Shown: positions 42,995 to 51,730 of the stretch, in pieces
Layout of the letters: each line of letters opens with the position of its first letter
Position numbering within the stretch: position 1 is the stretch's first letter
Assembly: GCF_000241955.1 (NCBI RefSeq)
Contig: NC_016818.1
Coordinates: 2,046,001-2,110,000, forward strand
Length of the DNA: 64,000 nucleotides
From: Rahnella aquatilis CIP 78.65 = ATCC 33071
GTDB taxonomy: Bacteria; Pseudomonadota; Gammaproteobacteria; Enterobacterales; Enterobacteriaceae
Direction: 5' to 3'
Notes under the pieces: generated by a model
Told to the model about the DNA's origin: nothing
The model's database searches: none
What the model saw: the letters and a program-made list of their open reading frames with translations, nothing else
Translations under genes and position numbers: made by a program

Positions 42995-44439
42995 TGCAGC
43001 TCTCCTGATAATGCATTGGCATAGGTAACGTAAGCGTCCAGGACATGGCGCGCATCTTGTTGTGGCCCGGCCACTTTCTCAAGCGGCACACTCCAGCGAT
43101 CGGCCATTTCAATATTTGTGCATCCCAGCACGGCAGCGGCAGCCTGAATGGCTGCACCCGCGGCTGCCGTTTCACCCACCGGAGAAATCCATACGGGCTT
43201 GCCCGTCAGGTCAGCCAGAATCTGACGATAGGCTCGTGACTTTGCGCCGCCGCCGGTGACAATAATGCGACCGTCGTCAGTGAAACCGTGTTGTTTCAGT
43301 ACCAGACCGCCCGCCAGCAGGCCGCACAACACGCCTTCCACGGTGGCGCGTGCCATATCCTGCATCGTTGTGGTGGTACGTAATCCACGCATGTGTCCCG
43401 TGGCGTCAGGAAGGTTGGGCGTGCGCTCGCCGTCCAGCCACGGAACAAGCTGAAGACCGTTGGCGCCGGGTGGGGAACTCAGCGCGAGCTCGTCGAATTC
43501 GTCAGGGGTAACGCGCAGCATTTTGCGAAATGTATCGGTGACTTTGGCGGCGTTCAGCGTAGTAATCATGGGGATAAAGCGATCGGCCGCATCGGCATAA
43601 CCGTTGATGGTGCCGGTGCTGTCGGTAATACCTTTGTTGGTGATGCCATATAACGTACCGCTGGTCCCGATAGAGATACCGGTATCACCGGTTTTCAGGT
43701 TCATCCCTAACGCGGCGGACATGTTATCGCCGGTCCCGACACCCACGATTGCCCCCGCCAGTCCAGCCAGTTCGGGCATTAACTTCACAACGCCAGCCGG
43801 TTGATGCGACGGGATGATAGTGGGCCAGCGGGAAATCCAGTCAATTTGACTGTTAACCACCGCTGCCAGCTGTGGTTCCCAGCTATTGGTGAAGGGGTTG
43901 AAGTAACCCGTACCGGATGCCCCGCCGCGCTCGCACACAAAGCTACCGCTCAGACGGTAAACCAGATAATCAAACGGCAGCATGATGCGGTGGGCTTTTT
44001 CCAGCAGCCCCGGATAATTTTGTTCTGTCCAGGCCAGTTTAGAAATGGTCATTGCCGGCCCCGGAACGGAACCCGTCAGGCGTGCCCATTCTTCCGGAGC
44101 AATCTTCTCGCACAATTCACGCGCCTGCGGTGCAGACTCCGTGTCATTCCACAGCTTCGCAGGACGCAACGGACGATCGTGATTATCAAGCATGACGAGG
44201 CCGTGCCCCTGGCCACCGACAGCCAGACCTGCAATACGTGGCCACCACTGTTTTAATTCAGTGAGCGCGGAGACTAAAGCATCCCACCAGGCTTGCGGAT
44301 CCTGCTCGCTACACGGCGGCGTGGTCGGTGGGTGCAACTTACGCGCCTGTGCGATCACCTTGCCATTTTCAAGACTACGCAGCATGACGGTACAAGACTG
44401 GGTGGAGGAATCTATACCCGCTACAAGGTCCTGTTTCAT
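42991..44439 (-). CDS. FGGY-family carbohydrate kinase, xylulokinase-like
   Basis: 482 residues. N-terminal GIDSSTQSCTV (phosphate-binding loop), QDPQAWW, GQGHGLVMLD, the catalytic Asp in VPWLDGERTPN, and the C-terminal ATP-binding GGGAKSRAYRQILADLTG. This matches XylB-type kinases that make ketopentose-5-phosphates. Its product could feed the epimerase of the PTS operon. It heads the ABC operon, and SorC-type operators lie ~95-245 bases upstream. Substrate not certain. Confidence 0.9.
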   Translation of the reverse strand: MKQDLVAGIDSSTQSCTVMLRSLENGKVIAQARKLHPPTTPPCSEQDPQAWWDALVSALTELKQWWPRIAGLAVGGQGHGLVMLDNHDRPLRPAKLWNDTESAPQARELCEKIAPEEWARLTGSVPGPAMTISKLAWTEQNYPGLLEKAHRIMLPFDYLVYRLSGSFVCERGGASGTGYFNPFTNSWEPQLAAVVNSQIDWISRWPTIIPSHQPAGVVKLMPELAGLAGAIVGVGTGDNMSAALGMNLKTGDTGISIGTSGTLYGITNKGITDSTGTINGYADAADRFIPMITTLNAAKVTDTFRKMLRVTPDEFDELALSSPPGANGLQLVPWLDGERTPNLPDATGHMRGLRTTTTMQDMARATVEGVLCGLLAGGLVLKQHGFTDDGRIIVTGGGAKSRAYRQILADLTGKPVWISPVGETAAAGAAIQAAAAVLGCTNIEMADRWSVPLEKVAGPQQDARHVLDAYVTYANALSGELQ

Positions 44440-44534
44440 TGAACTACCTCTGAACTATCGTTAAGAAATGACAGAGCTGAAAGCGATAACTGAATGACAA
44501 GCAAACTGGGTTATGGTTTTAGATACTCAGCTTT

Positions 44535-44562
44535 TTGCTCATATGATCAGTTTTGTTTGCTC
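44535..44562 (-). promoter_or_regulatory. SorC-type operators upstream of the ABC/kinase operon
   Basis: TTGCTCATATGATCAG (44535-44550) and TTGCTC (44557-44562, continuing GTTTG) are 22 bases apart, the same spacing as at the PTS promoter. They lie ~100 bases upstream of the kinase start. Confidence 0.6.
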
Positions 44563-44668
44563 GTTTGTAAGATATAGACAATACCCACGGCAAAACATTC
44601 GTCAATTGTCGTGTTAAGGGAACGTTACACAGCTCTCACTTTTAGTTTCACCTGACAGCTCTGACGGT

Positions 44669-44684
44669 TTGTTCATTTGATCAG
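44669..44684. promoter_or_regulatory. additional SorC-type operator candidate
   Basis: TTGTTCATTTGATCAG matches the 44535 site at 14 of 16 positions. It lies about 230 bases before the kinase start and may be a secondary site. Confidence 0.5.
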
Positions 44685-44888
44685 TGGAAAAACCTTAATT
44701 TTTTGCAGTAGGGTAGAAATTAGCGCTGAGAGTCATCTTCTGTTCGGTGTTTAAGATTGTTTATTTTGGCGAGGGCAGTGATGTGAAGAGGTTTTATTTG
44801 CAAATAATCAGGTGAGATGAACGTGCCGGGGATGTGGTACAGAAAGCTCATAATAAATCGTCTCAATGTTGAAGAGACGGTTAATCTC

Positions 44889-44925
44889 GGAGACTTTAAA
44901 GGGTTTATCAGAAGGCCTGAGACTG
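44889..44925 (+). repeat. dispersed 37-bp repeat, copy 3
   Basis: GGAGACTTTAAAGGGTTT then ATCAGAAGGCCTGAGACTG matches the copy at 20601 at 31 of 37 positions. The surrounding 44700-45040 stretch holds no recognisable gene. Confidence 0.55.
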
Positions 44926-45040
44926 CTCATTTATTTATCATCCGGAGACATTGGGTAGTCACGCCATCATCGAACCGCAAATGCCACCCGGTCTGAGCAC
45001 CAATCGACGCTGATGAGCGAATCAGGGGGCTGGGATGTCA

Positions 45041-45961
45041 TTACTTATTGTTGGAATGGGGGACATGCTGCTGCATCAATTCAACGATCCAATCAATAAA
45101 AACTCGCAGTCTGGCGCTGACATGGCGGTTTGGCGGAAATGCCAGGTACAGGGGCATTGGATTAATACGCCAATTTTCAAATAGCGGAATCAGGGAGCCA
45201 CAAGCCTGATGTGCTGCCGCCATATAGACTGGCAGCGCAATCACGCCTAACCCGGCCAGCCCAGCTTCGAGGTAAGCATTGCCATCATCCACTGCAAGCA
45301 CATAACTGCTCTTGATTTCAATATGTTCACTCTCACAGTGCAGTAACAGAGAATCAATCTTGCCGGTGCGTGAGGACAAGAATCCCACTATGCGATGGTC
45401 AGTGTTTTCCAGCTCTCGCGGATGCGCAGGGGCACCAAGGCGTTCCACATAACTGGGGGCGACGTAGACGCCGATTTGCAAATCGCCGACATGACGGGCG
45501 ATCAGGGACTGGTCGTTGATTTCGCCACCGCGCAGGACGCAGTCCACATTGTCGCCGATCAGATCCACCACCCGGTCACTCACGCCCATGTCGAACTGGA
45601 TATCAGGGTAGCGCGCGTGGAAAGCCGGTAGCGCCGGCACCAGCACAAGGCGGGCCAGCGGACTGGGCACATCCACCCGTAGCCGTCCTCCGGGCGTAAT
45701 CGCCGTACTTGACAGGCTGTTTTCAGCATCATCCATGTCCGCCAGCAGGCGAAGGACGCGCTCGTAGTACGCCGCTCCATCAGGAGTGACACCAAGCTTG
45801 CGGGTGGTGCGATGGAGTAACCTGACGCGCAGCCGCGCTTCCAACTGCTGAATGAGTTGTGTCACCGTGGTTTTGCTCATATGAAGTGTTTGGGCAGCCT
45901 TTGTGAAGCTACCTGCTTCCACTACCCGAGCAAAGGCGCGCATCGCATCGAAACGATCCAT
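45041..45961 (-). CDS. LysR-family transcriptional regulator
   Basis: 306 residues, MDRFDAMRAFARVVEAGSF opening and HTH KTTVTQLIQQLEARLRVRLL (~30-50), then a substrate domain. Divergent from the Rid-protein and quinone-oxidoreductase genes at 46103-47601, which it probably controls. Effector unknown. Confidence 0.9.
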   Translation of the reverse strand: MDRFDAMRAFARVVEAGSFTKAAQTLHMSKTTVTQLIQQLEARLRVRLLHRTTRKLGVTPDGAAYYERVLRLLADMDDAENSLSSTAITPGGRLRVDVPSPLARLVLVPALPAFHARYPDIQFDMGVSDRVVDLIGDNVDCVLRGGEINDQSLIARHVGDLQIGVYVAPSYVERLGAPAHPRELENTDHRIVGFLSSRTGKIDSLLLHCESEHIEIKSSYVLAVDDGNAYLEAGLAGLGVIALPVYMAAAHQACGSLIPLFENWRINPMPLYLAFPPNRHVSARLRVFIDWIVELMQQHVPHSNNK

Positions 45962-46102
45962 TCCTTACCCTCTCTTTTCACCGATTGTTTGGATTTTACA
46001 AACAATGATGAACAAAGTCGCTTGTTTATCCACCCGATCTGGCACCTGTAAAGTGTCTTTATATTCATCGGGCAGATTTCGTCCCATTACAAAGGTACAA
46101 AC

Positions 46103-46492
46103 ATGACAACACGCGAAGCAGTTTTTCCCTTCGGGCGACAGGCGCTCTATGAGCGCAACCGGTATTCACCGGCCATCAAATCTAACGGTTTCTTGTTTGT
46201 TTCGGGGCAGGTGGGTAGCCGGGAGGACGGTTCGCCTGAACAGGATCTTAAAGAGCAGATCAGGCTGGCATTCGATAACCTTAATGCTGTTCTCACGGCT
46301 GCGGGCTGCACGTTCGGTGACGTGGTTGACGTTACCCTCTTTGTCGTCGATCCCGAGTCAAACCTCGACGCTATCTGGAGTATCCTGCCAGAATATTGGG
46401 GGGAAGCGCCTTACCCTACGTTGACCGGGATCGGCGTGACGTGGCTTTACGGATTCAAGTTTGAGATTAAGGTGATTGCCAGGCTACCCTGA
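46103..46492 (+). CDS. Rid-family protein lacking the catalytic arginine
   Basis: 129 residues of the RidA/YjgF superfamily (FLFVSGQVG, QDLKEQIRLAFDNL). RidA enzymes hydrolyse reactive enamine/imine intermediates using an Arg in the C-terminal PAR motif. Here the aligned stretch reads PYPTLTGIGVTWL, with Leu where Arg is expected. So it is likely a non-deaminase subfamily member (Rid4-7-like). The substrate is unknown. It probably forms a transcription unit with the quinone oxidoreductase gene. Confidence 0.85.
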   Translation: MTTREAVFPFGRQALYERNRYSPAIKSNGFLFVSGQVGSREDGSPEQDLKEQIRLAFDNLNAVLTAAGCTFGDVVDVTLFVVDPESNLDAIWSILPEYWGEAPYPTLTGIGVTWLYGFKFEIKVIARLP

Positions 46493-46641
46493 GCGTTACG
46501 GGTCTTTCCGCCCGTCGAAAATTCAACAGGGCAGCCCGCGCTGCCTGTAAAGGCAACAGAGAGATTTCTGACGTGCTATAGGCCGGACCGGGATGGTTTG
46601 CCGGACGGGGCCGCATTGACTAATAAGACAGAGGAAAATTT

Positions 46642-47601
46642 ATGAAAGCAGCGGTTTATGACGTGGAAGGCGCTCCCGGCGTCCTGAAATATGTCGATAT
46701 CCCCGATCCGGTCACAGGGCCTGACGACATCCTGATTTCTGTCGAGGCTATCTCGATTGAAGGTGGGGATCTGATCAACCGCCGTTCAACTCCGCCGCCT
46801 CATCCTTTATGGATCGTCGGCTACGCGGCCGCGGGCACAGTTATTGCAGTCGGATCGAAAGTCAGTAGCCGTAAGGTTGGGGACAGAGTCGCCGCTTTTA
46901 ACATACAGGGATCACATGCGGAACGTTGGGCTGTGCCTGCGGAACGAACCTGGCTGATACCCGACGGGGTGGATACGGCAGAAGCGGCGGTGTTACCGAT
47001 TTCTTTTGGAACCGCGCATCATTGCCTTTTCACACGAGGCATGCTCCGGCACGGGGAAACCGTCCTTATTCAGGCAGCAGCGGGTGGCGTGGGGCTCGCG
47101 GCCGTTCAGCTTGCCTCACAAGCAGGCGCGACGGTCATCGCCGTGGCAAGCGGGACGCAGCGAAGAAGCCGGTTGCTTGAACTTGGTGCCCATCATGTCG
47201 TGGATCGTGCAGAGAATAACGTCGTGGACAGTGTCCGACAGTACACCCATGGCACCGGTGTTGACCTCGTCATCGATCCGGTGGGGACGACGTTGCCTGC
47301 TTCGCTTTCTGCACTCGCTCCGCAAGGACGTCTCGTCTTCGTCGGTAATGCGGGCGGTGGCAGCCTGACTGTCGACTTGTGGCCGCCAATGCAGTCTAAC
47401 CAGACACTCATGGGGGTATTTATGGGACCCCTTTTTGAAAGGCCCGGAGTCCGGGCAAGTGTGGACGACATGTTGCAGGCTCTAGCCGCAGGGCGCATCA
47501 GGGTTGTCATTGACCGCATCTTCCCCCTGGCCAGCGCTGCCGAAGCCCACGAATTCGCCGAGACCGCGAAACCGCTTGGCCGCATCGTTATGAAGCCATG
47601 A
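46642..47601 (+). CDS. zinc-independent quinone oxidoreductase-like MDR protein
   Basis: 319 residues of the medium-chain dehydrogenase superfamily. The N-terminal GroES-like part is followed by a Rossmann domain with QAAAGGVGLAAVQLA at ~150 and the family-specific GRLVFVGNAGG. Structural zinc cysteines are absent, so it is the NADPH quinone-reductase/enoyl-reductase branch. ATG 46642 follows GAGGAAAA. It is downstream of the Rid gene under the same LysR. Confidence 0.88.
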   Translation: MKAAVYDVEGAPGVLKYVDIPDPVTGPDDILISVEAISIEGGDLINRRSTPPPHPLWIVGYAAAGTVIAVGSKVSSRKVGDRVAAFNIQGSHAERWAVPAERTWLIPDGVDTAEAAVLPISFGTAHHCLFTRGMLRHGETVLIQAAAGGVGLAAVQLASQAGATVIAVASGTQRRSRLLELGAHHVVDRAENNVVDSVRQYTHGTGVDLVIDPVGTTLPASLSALAPQGRLVFVGNAGGGSLTVDLWPPMQSNQTLMGVFMGPLFERPGVRASVDDMLQALAAGRIRVVIDRIFPLASAAEAHEFAETAKPLGRIVMKP

Positions 47602-47694
47602 GGTGCGTTTGACCAGTATGAGTGCGCTGGGCTAATTACTGGGTTCTGGTATCAAGGCTAAGTTCAGATGTCAGGGGTAGGGCAAAGCTGAAAT

Positions 47695-47720
47695 GCCCGC
47701 TCTGTGCCAAAGCAGACATT
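47695..47720 (+). repeat. GTCCGCT/AGCGGAC repeat, right-half copy
   Basis: CCGCTCTGTGCCAAAGCAGACATT matches the right end of the copy at 63809-63871. The left end is absent. Non-coding. Confidence 0.5.
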
Positions 47721-47775
47721 GCTAGCTCTACACTGCATTAATTATTGGGGAACATGTCAGTTCGTTATCTCAGGC

Positions 47776-48678
47776 TCATTTCATTGAGTTCTGAACTTTG
47801 AAGCCGGGATTTTTTTCAAAAATCTCAGCAACAAAATCCATGAACACAATCGCCCGTTTTGGTAAAAGTCGATTAGCAACATAAACGGCTTGAATGGGAA
47901 CGAGCGATGCAGTGTAATCAGTCAGTAATAATTGTAAATTGCCACTTTCCAGTCCCTCCTCGAACAACCATTCTGGGCCCTGTGCGATCCCAATCCCTGC
48001 ATTGACAAATTTCTGTACTGCTTCGGGTGAATTGACCCTGAGCCGACCAGAAACAGGAACATTGATATCTTGAAATCTCCAGGTAGCTCCTGTTGTCAGC
48101 AAGGTATAAATCAAACAATCATGTTTTTTTAAATCCTCGGGGGTATTAGGGGTTCCACGTTTCGCTAAGTACTTGTTACTGGCAACACAGACTCGCTCAA
48201 ACATGCCAAGTCTGCGGGCACGCATAGCACTGTCCTCCAGGTGTCCAATGCGGATTGCCAGCTCAGCCCCTTCATCAACGAGATTGATATAGCGGTCATT
48301 AATCTGTAGATCGAGTGTTATCTCAGGGTAGCGTTCTAAAAAATCTGAGATGTGCGGGACTAAGAATGTGTGAGCCAATGCTGTGGGGCAGGCAACGCGT
48401 AATAGCCCTGTGGGTGTAACATTTCCTCTGAAAGAAGACTCTGACTCTTCGACCGCTTCCAGAATACGCCTTGCTTCCAAATAATAACGTTCTCCTTCAG
48501 GAGTCAGGGAAAGCTTGCGGGTTGATCTGTGAAGTAATCTGGTCTGCAAATGCTCTTCGAGGGCTGCAATATGACGACTCACGTTCGGTTGCCCTAAGCC
48601 CAAATCCCTGCCGGCTGCGGAAAAGCTGCCTGTTTCAGCGGTACGGACAAAGCATGTCATCAACAGTAATCTATCCAT
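47776..48678 (-). CDS. LysR-family transcriptional regulator
   Basis: 300 residues from the inner ATG (MDRLLLMTCFVRTAETGSF); HTH at ~1-60 with QPNVSRHIAALEEHLQTRLL, then a substrate domain. An ATG at 48690 adds four residues. Divergent from the SDR gene at 48816, its likely target. Confidence 0.9.
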   Translation of the reverse strand: MDRLLLMTCFVRTAETGSFSAAGRDLGLGQPNVSRHIAALEEHLQTRLLHRSTRKLSLTPEGERYYLEARRILEAVEESESSFRGNVTPTGLLRVACPTALAHTFLVPHISDFLERYPEITLDLQINDRYINLVDEGAELAIRIGHLEDSAMRARRLGMFERVCVASNKYLAKRGTPNTPEDLKKHDCLIYTLLTTGATWRFQDINVPVSGRLRVNSPEAVQKFVNAGIGIAQGPEWLFEEGLESGNLQLLLTDYTASLVPIQAVYVANRLLPKRAIVFMDFVAEIFEKNPGFKVQNSMK

Positions 48679-48815
48679 CCTAAAACCCATTTATGCTTTT
48701 AATGCATGAAAGATATTTAAAAATACAATCTTATCACTATCTGAGCATGAGCATACAGTGGCTATCAAATCGGTCATTCGCCGGTCAGTAGTTAAAACTA
48801 ACAGGAGATAGTTAT

Positions 48816-49562
48816 ATGGCTAGATTACAAGGTAAACGCGCACTGATCACGGGTGGAACAAGTGGTATTGGTCTTGAAACAGCGAAGCTGTTTGTTGCAG
48901 AAGGTGCACGCGTAATTGTTACGGGTGTTAACCCTGATTCTATCGCAAAGGCGAAAGTAGAACTGGGTAATGACGTGTTAGTCGTGAGTGCTGATTCCGC
49001 TGATGTGAACGCACAGAAAGCGCTGGCTCAGACAGTTCAGGAACACTTTGGACAACTGGATATCGCTTTTCTGAATGCGGGTATATCAATGTATATGCCA
49101 ATTGAGGTATGGACAGAAGAGCAGTTCGACCGCATTTATGATATCAACGTTAAAGGTCCTTACTTCTTGATGCAGGCGCTGCTGCCAGTGTTCGCAAGCT
49201 CTGCATCAGTGGTCTTTAATACCTCTGTAAATGCTCACACGGGACCGGTGAACTCTTCAGTTTATGGCTCAACAAAAGCAGCATTACTGAACATGTCGAA
49301 AACACTTTCCAACGAGTTACTTTCTCGTGGGATCCGTATCAACGCAGTGAGCCCTGGCCCTGTTGATACACCGCTTTACGATAAGGCGGGGATCCCAGTG
49401 GAATATCATGATCAAGTGATGAAAGATATCGTTGCAACCATCCCTGCCGGTCGTTTTGGTAAGCCTCAGGAAGTAGCACAAGCGGTACTTTACTTCGCAT
49501 CTGATGAGTCTGCCTGGACCGTGGGTTCAGAAATCATCATCGACGGCGGCGTTTCAATCTAA
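48816..49562 (+). CDS. SDR-family oxidoreductase
   Basis: 248 residues. TGGTSGIGLETA at ~12-23, NAGISM at ~87, YGSTK at ~150 after NTSVNAHTG, and a DGGVSI tail. ATG 48816 follows AGGAGAT. Divergent from a LysR gene; a terminator follows. The substrate is unknown. Confidence 0.9.
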   Translation: MARLQGKRALITGGTSGIGLETAKLFVAEGARVIVTGVNPDSIAKAKVELGNDVLVVSADSADVNAQKALAQTVQEHFGQLDIAFLNAGISMYMPIEVWTEEQFDRIYDINVKGPYFLMQALLPVFASSASVVFNTSVNAHTGPVNSSVYGSTKAALLNMSKTLSNELLSRGIRINAVSPGPVDTPLYDKAGIPVEYHDQVMKDIVATIPAGRFGKPQEVAQAVLYFASDESAWTVGSEIIIDGGVSI

Positions 49563-49591
49563 GCCACCAAAATAAGATTTACAATTCATCA

Positions 49592-49628
49592 AGCCCGCCA
49601 CCTTTTATAGCGGCGGGCTATCTTTTTA
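49592..49628 (+). terminator. intrinsic terminator after the SDR gene
   Basis: AGCCCGCC pairs with GGCGGGCT, followed by ATCTTTTTAT. It should end the SDR message before the GST gene. Confidence 0.8.
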
Positions 49629-49641
49629 TCTGGAGTCTGAG

Positions 49642-50315
49642 ATGTCTACCTGTGACCTGACACTTATTAGCCACCTACTGTGCCCCTTTGTGCAGCGTTC
49701 AGCGATCGTTCTTCTCGAGAAAAATGTGCTATTTGAACGCGTAAATGTAGACTTATCGGCAAACCTGACTGGTTTCTTGCTCTGTCACCCACTGGCAAGG
49801 TGCCGCTACTTAAAGTGTGTCAGGAAAATGGTGAAGGTGCTCTTATTTTCGAGAGCATGGTGATCTGCGAGTACCTTAATGAAACACAGGACGGTTATTC
49901 GATGTATGCTGACGATGCATTAGTAAGAGCCAGACAGCGCGCATGGATCGAGTTCTCTACATCAATGCTTGGAAATGCATGGCAATTTTTAAATGCGACT
50001 GATCAGGTCATTGCAGACAGCAAACGCGCGGTGTTCCGTGAGCAGCTTGAACGTATTGAATCTGAATTGAGCCTGGGACCTTATTTCTCTGGTGCCGAAT
50101 TCAGTATGGTTGATGCGGTCTACGCTCCTGTTTTCCGTTACTTCTCCATCATCGATGCATCAGTCTCTGAGGCGATTTTTGAGGGGCTTCCACGTGCTTT
50201 AGCGTGGAAAGCTGCACTTGCGAAAAGGGAAAGTGTACAAGCCGCTGTATCATCAGATTATGCAGAACTTTTCCAAAATCATCTTCGTCAGCATTCCGCA
50301 ATTCTCGCTGCCTGA
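49642..50315 (+). pseudogene. glutathione S-transferase gene, frameshifted
   Basis: The first frame reads MSTCDLTLISHLLCPFVQRS with the CPF active-site motif of Cys-type (omega/YfcF-like) GSTs, then VNVDLSAN. After a missing base near 49763 the second frame resumes as the expected VPLLKVCQENGEGALIFESM and continues to a complete C-terminal helical domain. One base would restore a ~224-residue GST. It may be a true pseudogene or a sequencing error. RBS GGAG precedes the start. Confidence 0.85.
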
Positions 50316-50409
50316 AGATATTCGCTGGGAAACCGTGACCTGTTTCCCGCTGATTAAAACACTGCAATGTTAGTAATTCCTCCACCAACTGAGAGAACAA
50401 TTTTGAACT

Positions 50410-50637
50410 TCTGCTTTTCGCTCAGGCTGTGTGAAAACCCTAGTCCAAAACTGATGTGAGCGTGTCTACGCAAAATCTGAAATTAATCGACCGGTTAGTA
50501 GAGCCGAATTTTACGTATGAGCGCGGTTTTCAGCTCTGTTTTTGGCAGTTTCAGCGGCCAAAAAAGTTTTCACACAGCCTGCGCTCTCAGCAGACCTTCA
50601 GCGTCACGTATTTGTCTGCTGTGTGCCAGAAGCGGAC
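50410..50637 (+). repeat. GTCCGCT/AGCGGAC repeat interrupted by a MITE
   Basis: Left part TTCTGCTTTTCGCT (50410-50422) and right part from 50582 to AGCGGAC (50631-50637) form one copy of the repeat, split by the MITE at 50423-50581. Joining the parts gives a sequence matching the intact copy at 59103-59165. Confidence 0.6.
50423..50581. mobile_element. 159-bp MITE with perfect 16-bp terminal inverted repeats
   Basis: CAGGCTGTGTGAAAAC at the left end and its exact reverse complement GTTTTCACACAGCCTG at the right end enclose 127 non-coding bases. CGCT flanks both ends (50419-50422 and 50582-50585) as a 4-bp target duplication. No transposase is encoded, so it must move with a transposase supplied in trans. 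Confidence 0.8.
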
Positions 50638-50714
50638 GTTGTATCTTTGCACGCTGCGATAACTTTTTGATAATTTTGCAAACGCATTAAAAAGACAATT
50701 ATCAGAGTGGCCTC

Positions 50715-51632
50715 TTAAGTGTTCTTATGCAGATTGCGGTAGCCTCCTGGCGTTCTTCCGGTATGACGTTTGAATGCCAGCGAAAAAGAGGGAACAGATT
50801 TATATCCGGTTAATCTTGCTATCTCACTAATACTTAAGTGATGTTTCCTGAGTTCAGCGCATGCCAGCTCCATTCGCCATGACGTCAGATAATTCCCGGG
50901 CGTTGAACCGGTAAGCTGGTGAAACCGACTAGCGAACGCACTGCGGGACATGGCTGATTTAGCAGACAGACTTGCCAGCGTCCAGTCTGCAGATGGAGAA
51001 GAATGTATCAGTGACAGTGCGGTTCCTATTTTCCTGTCACCGAGCGCTTTCAGCCAGGATGTCCCTTTCTGATTACCCTCTAAGTATTCCCTCAGCATCT
51101 GCACCAGAACAAGTATTGCCATGCTACTGGCCACAATGTCGTGTCCGGGACGAAGCGCTGATGTTTCATGCGAAAGCAAAGTGATAAGGGCGGTGAGTGC
51201 AGGAGAAGAACTTTCCTCTCGTCGTGAAACCAGAACCGGAGGCAGATGTTTTAAAAGCAGCGGGCTGGAAGCCTCCTCAAATACGAATCTTCCCCCAATC
51301 CCCTCACTGATAAGTTCTCCCTGGCCGTAGCGGACCACGCCATCCGCTTCACGGTGAGAAGAGAATATCTGCCGTCCGTCACTCACCATCAATGCCGGAC
51401 TTGAGCCACAGCAGTAAGCGTCACCCGAGGTCAGAAGATAGAAGTCCCCTTTTTCAAGCAGCAGAGGCTGCATTCCGACCATCCAGAGCCAGAAGTTCCC
51501 CTCAAGCACAGTGCCGAACTTAATGTGTTTATAAGAGGGAAACCGCATTGCCCAGGGGCCACGTGCTTCCATACGGGCCGTAAGAATGGCCTCTACCTTC
51601 AGGAGTGAAAGAATATCAGACAGCGGATCCAT
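50715..51632 (-). CDS. AraC-family regulator with cupin sensor domain
   Basis: 305 residues. An AraC-binding/cupin domain (~10-200; LLLEKGDFYLLTSGDAYCC) and a C-terminal AraC HTH (SAKSAMSRSAFASRFHQLTG; ISEIARLTGYKSVPSFSLAF). Such cupin_6 regulators usually control a divergent oxidoreductase; here the aldo/keto reductase gene starts ~100 bases away on the other strand. Confidence 0.88.
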   Translation of the reverse strand: MDPLSDILSLLKVEAILTARMEARGPWAMRFPSYKHIKFGTVLEGNFWLWMVGMQPLLLEKGDFYLLTSGDAYCCGSSPALMVSDGRQIFSSHREADGVVRYGQGELISEGIGGRFVFEEASSPLLLKHLPPVLVSRREESSSPALTALITLLSHETSALRPGHDIVASSMAILVLVQMLREYLEGNQKGTSWLKALGDRKIGTALSLIHSSPSADWTLASLSAKSAMSRSAFASRFHQLTGSTPGNYLTSWRMELACAELRKHHLSISEIARLTGYKSVPSFSLAFKRHTGRTPGGYRNLHKNT

Positions 51633-51730
51633 AACATCCTGGACGAATGAATAATAAAAAAGGGATTTCTATAATAAAAGAAAGCTTTTATCTGCGTCAT
51701 TATCATTTGGAGCTTAACGGAGAAAACCAA

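Noticed and set aside
39416..44439. ABC operon considered as a plain ribose or xylose transport operon
   Set aside because: The parts resemble rbs/xyl systems, but the kinase is first in the operon and the SorC-type operators and neighbouring PTS operon argue against a standard system, so no rbs or xyl symbols were assigned.
50492..50509. A sequence in the MITE (ACCGGTTAGTAGAG) resembling the TetR operator
   Set aside because: Only about 11 of 16 positions match and no gene starts behind it; it lies inside the MITE.
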